Source: Dicyema japonicum
Taxonomy: Eukaryota > Dicyemida > Rhombozoa > Dicyemidae
NCBI GenBank assembly: GCA_011109175.1
Contig: RDEW01000010.1
Span: forward strand, 62,001-126,000
Direction: 5' to 3'
DNA length: 64,000 nucleotides
Part shown: positions 59,601 through 64,000 of the stretch, in pieces
How positions within the stretch are numbered: the first letter of the stretch is position 1
Layout of the letters: each line of letters opens with the position of its first letter
The notes under the pieces: generated by a model
Seen by the model: the letters and a program-made list of their open reading frames with translations, nothing else
Database searches by the model: none
Told to the model about the DNA's origin: nothing
Position numbers and translations under genes: made by a program

Positions 59601-61131
59601 ATATGATTCTTGAAGCATCTTTAGACAACTCCATCCCATGTCAACACCACGGGAATAATCTTCATTCATAGAGCAGCGAAAGTTCATTTGCAAACAAGTC
59701 ATATTTGTTAAGTTTTCTTCAACTTGCTTTAGTCGGTCTTATGAGGTAATGCTTACTTCAATTAAGATTATTTCCTTCTTTATTTTATCGTAAACAAAAA
59801 TATCAGGTTTATTGAATTGGACTTTTGTTTCTGTCATAATCGACATGTCAACAGTGATTTCGACATTTTGAGTCGTCAATATTGACTGCACCGAATATCC
59901 TTTCATTTTGATTCCATAAACTCTATGAAGATGAAAATGGATACACTTTACCACTTCATTATGTCTTCGGAGATAATCACTGTTTAGCATTTTACCACAC
60001 TGAGTGGCCCAACAGTTTCTTGCTTTTTTGCAATGGTTGCATTCCTATATTGCATAATGACCCCGTGCGAAAAACAAATTTCTATCTTGCAGAAAACAGT
60101 ACAATGCTTCGCTCCATGGGCCGTTATTTTTCTTTGGATAACCATTCTGAGTAAGTAGATAGGTCGACATTTGCTTCATCCATACATTTGAACATAATGG
60201 ACTATATTGTTTTGCAATAAATTTTATTTAATAAATATTTTCTCTAAGTGTCCTTGAGGGACTTAATATCCATGCTTTTCCTGTCGGCAATAACATATTT
60301 AAAGGTAAAAAATCCTGCGATTGTAGCCAGGTGCCATTTTTTTGTTTTTATTAGTCGCAGAATCCCCGACCTTCGCAAACATACAGTCGACTGTTTTTCA
60401 AAACTTTTAAGGAATTGAAGGAATATTAATTCGCCATTAAACGAAATCGATTAAGCCCTCTTAGAAAATTCTTCCTGTCCAAATACAGCCTCTCTTTATT
60501 TGCATGTTTGGGGTGCAACTTTAGTGACGTAAGCAGTTAGCTTATTTGTTGGTCAAAATCAACAAATTCATAAGGTTCAATAATAATTAGTCCAATATAA
60601 TAGTTAGGGAAATTGCGTATTCGTTTATTGCACGAAATAAGTTCGCAGAATTTAACTTAGTTTTTGAAAGCATAATTATTATTAACATTTAAAAGTATGA
60701 ACTCTATAATTTTTTTTGATAACATTACTTCCCTCGTCTTCAAAATCACCCAAATATCGATATCCATTAACTCCTTCCAAAATCTCACAGCATGATAACG
60801 ATTTAACATTAAAGGATGACTTTTCCGAATTCATCTCCAAGCCGGCAACATGAAAGAAATTGCAAACAACTATAATCATTTTAATGATAGTATCTTCATT
60901 TAGCCCAAATATCTTTGGATCGTCAATGAACAACGAATGATTTGTAGAATAAGTCAGAGTATTAGGATCTTTCTGATTAATGTGGAGTCTTGGAAACATA
61001 GAGTTAAGGGTCCTGCTCAAGGGTTTCATTGCCATAACAAATAGTTGAGAGGATAATGAATATCCTTGCAGAATTCGTACAGCTTTACATAACCAATTCT
61101 TCTTCCATCTAAGTGGAGATTTACAGTCCAC
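59601..61131 (-). mobile_element. R4/NeSL-like retroelement (RT and C-terminal restriction-like endonuclease)
   Basis: Minus strand. RT palm from 61,131: VRILQGYSLSSQLFVMAMKP (motif B, G-D changed to G-Y), NHSLFIDDPKIFGLNEDTII (motif C FIDD), FFHVAGLEMNSEKSSFN and LEGVNGYRYLG (thumb). Further down, from about 60,030, CNHCKKARNCWATQCGKM then LRRHNEVVKCIHFHLHRVYG and NKPDIFVYDKIKKEIILIEV form the Cys/His motif and the restriction-like endonuclease (catalytic Asp in KPDI and Glu in LIEV). The layout suits R4/Dong/NeSL elements with an endonuclease after RT. Sequence upstream of motif B is replaced by the 61-bp tandem array, whose unit encodes the preceding RT segment. Inactive. Confidence 0.8.
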
Positions 61132-63237
61132 TTCTTAATTATGTATTTACAAAGTTAACAATCCAACGGGGTATACCTGAACAGTCCAAACTTCTTGATT
61201 ATGTTATTTACAAAGTTAACAATCCAACGGGGTATACCTGAACAGTCCAAACTTCTTGATTATGTTATTTACAAAGTTAACAATCCAACGGGGTATACCT
61301 GAACAGTCCAAACTTCTTGATTATGTTATTTACAAAGTTAACAATCCAACGGGGTATACCTGAACAGTCCAAACTTCTTGATTATGTTATTTACAAAGTT
61401 AACAATCACACGGGGTATACCTGAACAGTCCAAACTTCTTGATTATGTTATTTACAAAGTTAACAATCCAACAGGGTATACCTGAACAGTCCAAACTTCT
61501 TGATTATGTTATTTACAAAGTTAACAATCCAACGGGGTATACCTGAACAGTCCAAACTTCTTGATTATGTTATTTACAAAGTTAACAATCCAACGGGGTA
61601 TACCTGAACAGTCCAAACTTCTTGATTATGTTATTTACAAAGTTAACAATCCAACGGGGTATACCTGAACAGTCCAAACTTTTGATTATGTTATTTACAA
61701 AGTTAACAATCCAACAGGGTATACCTGAACAGTCCAAACTTCTTGATTATGTTATTTACAAAGTTAACAATCCAACGGGGTATACCTGAACAGTTCAAAC
61801 TTCTTGATTATGTTATTTACAAAGTTAACAATCCAACGGGGTATACCTGAACAGTCCAAACTTCTTGATTATGTTATTTACAAAGTTAACAATCCAACGG
61901 GTATACCTGAACAGTCCAAACTTCTTGATTATGTTATTTACAAAGTTAACAATCCAACGGGGTATACCTGAACAGTCCAAACTTCTTGATTATGTTATTT
62001 ACAAAGTTAACAATCCAACAGGGTATACCTGAACAGTCCAAACTTCTTGATTATGTTATTTACAAAGTTAACAATCCAACGGGTATACCTGAACAGTCCA
62101 AACTTCTTGATTATGTTATTTACAAAGTTAACAATCCAACAGGGTATACCTGAACAGTCCAAACTTCTTGATTATGTTATTTACAAAGTTAACAATCCAA
62201 CGGGGTATACCTGAACAGTCCAAACTTCTTGATTATGTTATTTACAAAGTTAACAATCCAACGGGGTATACCTGAACAGTCCAAACTTCTTGATTATGTT
62301 ATTTACAAAGTTAACAATCCAACGGGGTATACCTGAACAGTTCAAACTTCTTGATTATGTTATTTACAAAGTTAACAATCCAACGGGGTATACCTGAACA
62401 GTCCAAACTTCTTGATTATGTTATTTACAAAGTTAACAATCCAACGGGGTATACCTGAACAGTCCAAACTTCTTGATTATGTTATTTACAAAGTTAACAA
62501 TCCAACGGGGTATACCTGAACAGTCCAAACTTCTTGATTATGTTATTTACAAAGTTAACAATCCAACAGGGTATACCTGAACAGTCCAAACTTCTTGATT
62601 ATGTTATTTACAAAGTTAACAATCCAACGGGGTATACCTGAACAGTCCAAACTTCTTGATTATGTTATTTACAAAGTTAACAATCCAACGGGGTATACCT
62701 GAACAGTCCAAACTTCTTGATTATGTTATTTACAAAGTTAACAATCCAACGGGGTATACCTGAACAGTCCAAACTTCTTGATTATGTTATTTACAAAGTT
62801 AACAATCCAACGGGTATACCTGAACAGTCCAAACTTCTTGATTATGTTATTTACAAAGTTAACAATCCAACGGGGTATACCTGAACAGTTCAAACTTCTT
62901 GATTATGTTATTTACAAAGTTAACAATCCAACGGGGTATACCTGAACAGTCCAAACTTCTTGATTATGTTATTTACAAAGTTAACAATCCAACGGGGTAT
63001 ACCTGAACAGTCCAAACTTCTTGATTATGTTATTTACAAAGTTAACAATCCAACGGGTATACCTGAACAGTCCAAACTTCTTGATTATGTTATTTACAAA
63101 GTTAACAATCCAACGGGGTATACCTGAACAGCCAAACTTGATTATGTTACAAAGTTAACAAATCCAACGGGGTATACCTGAACAGTCCAAACTTCTTGAT
63201 TATGTTATTTACAAAGTTAACAATCCAACGGGGTATA
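61131..63237. repeat. 61-bp tandem minisatellite, about 34-35 units
   Basis: The unit contains gttatttacaaagttaacaa, then tccaacggggtatacctgaa, then cagtccaaacttcttgatta in order. Units are highly uniform. Variants include ccaacaggg in place of ccaacgggg, a one-base-shorter ccaacggg, and cagttcaaac in place of cagtccaaac. Edge units (61,131-61,195; 63,125-63,180) are more diverged. There are no spacers, so it is not a CRISPR-like array. On the minus strand a unit reads GIPRWIVNFVNNIIKK, which runs in frame-compatible fashion into the adjacent R4-like RT. The period of 61 is not a multiple of three, so the frame is lost at every unit. Confidence 0.98.
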
Positions 63238-64000
63238 ATGGACATGTACAACACACAACAACTTCCAACAGTATAATAAATAAATATTTTCTTTAAAAAA
63301 TAATATATCACAAACTATTTTCTCTTGAGAAATTTTTATAAATGCGGCCCTCATAGCGAAATGAGTTTGACACCCGTGATTTAGATCAAGTCTGGACATT
63401 TCTACTCAGAAATGTCCTTCGTTAGAAAATCCGAATTTCTAATACCTCCCAATTCTGTCATTCCATCCATGCTCAGGAAAAAAAATAAGAGAATTTTTCA
63501 TTCACCATAAACCAGATATTCCATGCTCAACCTTTGAACAAACAACCAATCATATTATTAACCCGGGCTTACAATCTTTGGTTGTTTTTCTTATGGTTAG
63601 GTAGTGGCGTCCCTAGTGGGTATAGGGCCAACAGATCCAAGTCATGGAGTTCACATTATTAAATTATACTAACTTTTTTCTCGATTTTTTTCATCATAGA
63701 CAAGATCGACTCCTAGTGATCACTGTGTCTATTGACAGCACTGAAGACTTTGAACGTACTTATTTTAATCAATGGCAGATGCGTGTTCGCTGTGAATTTC
63801 CTTATCGCTCTTCGTGAAGCGCGGTCAATGACCTTCTTTTTGTTATTACGACGATGTCACGCTTGCGCAGAATAACGTGGCGACAGTTGTTTTTTCCTTG
63901 CTGCAGTCTTCTTTTTGATTTCTTGTGTGTATTAATTTCCTCTACTTTTATCCGACAAATAAAGTGAATATAACCAAGCGGGGCTCAAAATTGCCGCGAG
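63238..64000. other. Right end of window, no supported gene
   Basis: Flank of the minisatellite. The last ~250 bases are less AT-rich (for example around cgaagcgcggtcaatgacc and ggctcaaaattgccgcg) and may be the start of another element or gene that continues outside. No homology recognised. Confidence 0.4.

Noticed and set aside
61131-63237. CRISPR-like array
   Set aside because: Units are directly adjacent with no unique spacers, the unit is 61 bp, and the surrounding genes are animal; it is a minisatellite.

Overview
The window is animal (metazoan) nuclear DNA. It is AT-rich and dense in decayed retrotransposons, with small islands of host genes between them. The host genes are SMC1, a LIM-homeodomain factor, alpha-actinin, a lysosomal Pro-X carboxypeptidase, a GLUT-type sugar transporter, a ZYG11/ZER1-like gene and an Ig-domain surface protein. 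LIM-homeodomain and spectrin/CH proteins mean an animal. The most distinctive trait is the spliceosomal introns. Nearly every one I could place by protein homology is 20-26 nt long with GT...AG ends. Stop codons TAA, TAG and TGA are all used normally. Such extremely shortened introns in an animal are known from dicyemid mesozoans, so a dicyemid-like parasite is my best guess. This is inference from intron size, not a species identification.

Layout. 1-5240: three decayed APE-type LINE copies on the minus strand. 5337-9459: SMC1 (+), with about 20 tiny introns. 9539-10323: LIM-homeobox gene (-), converging on SMC1 with a 79-nt gap. 10.4-11.9 kb: sparse. 11.9-19.9 kb: a pile of LINEs of at least three families. 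22014-24476: alpha-actinin (-) with a shortened spectrin rod. 25.0-31.7 kb: LINE fragments and unidentified sequence. 32182-33857: Ig-domain protein (+). 33868-36348: a 5'-truncated LINE between two ~140-bp direct repeats. 36995-38397: a hAT DNA transposon with TIRs and a perfect 8-bp target duplication. 38719-40389: Pro-X carboxypeptidase (-). 40.6-45.4 kb: LINE fragments. 45745-47366: GLUT transporter (-). 47.6-52.2 kb: LINE fragments and an inverted repeat. 52252-54448: ZYG11/ZER1-like gene (+). 54.8-58.7 kb: a CCHC ORF1 remnant, then a nearly full-length PHD/RT/restriction-like-endonuclease retroelement. 59.6-61.1 kb: an R4/NeSL-like retroelement (-). 61131-63237: a 61-bp minisatellite of about 34 units.

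The host genes are ordinary single genes with no operon-like logic between them. The main novelty lies in genome architecture. The 61-bp minisatellite appears to have grown by tandem amplification inside a reverse-transcriptase coding sequence. The alpha-actinin rod has lost about one and a half spectrin repeats. A LINE is flanked by unusually long direct repeats, and introns are close to the lower limit known in animals. Splice sites were assigned by eye from frame and protein similarity, and retroelement boundaries are approximate unless a TSD or repeat edge is stated.
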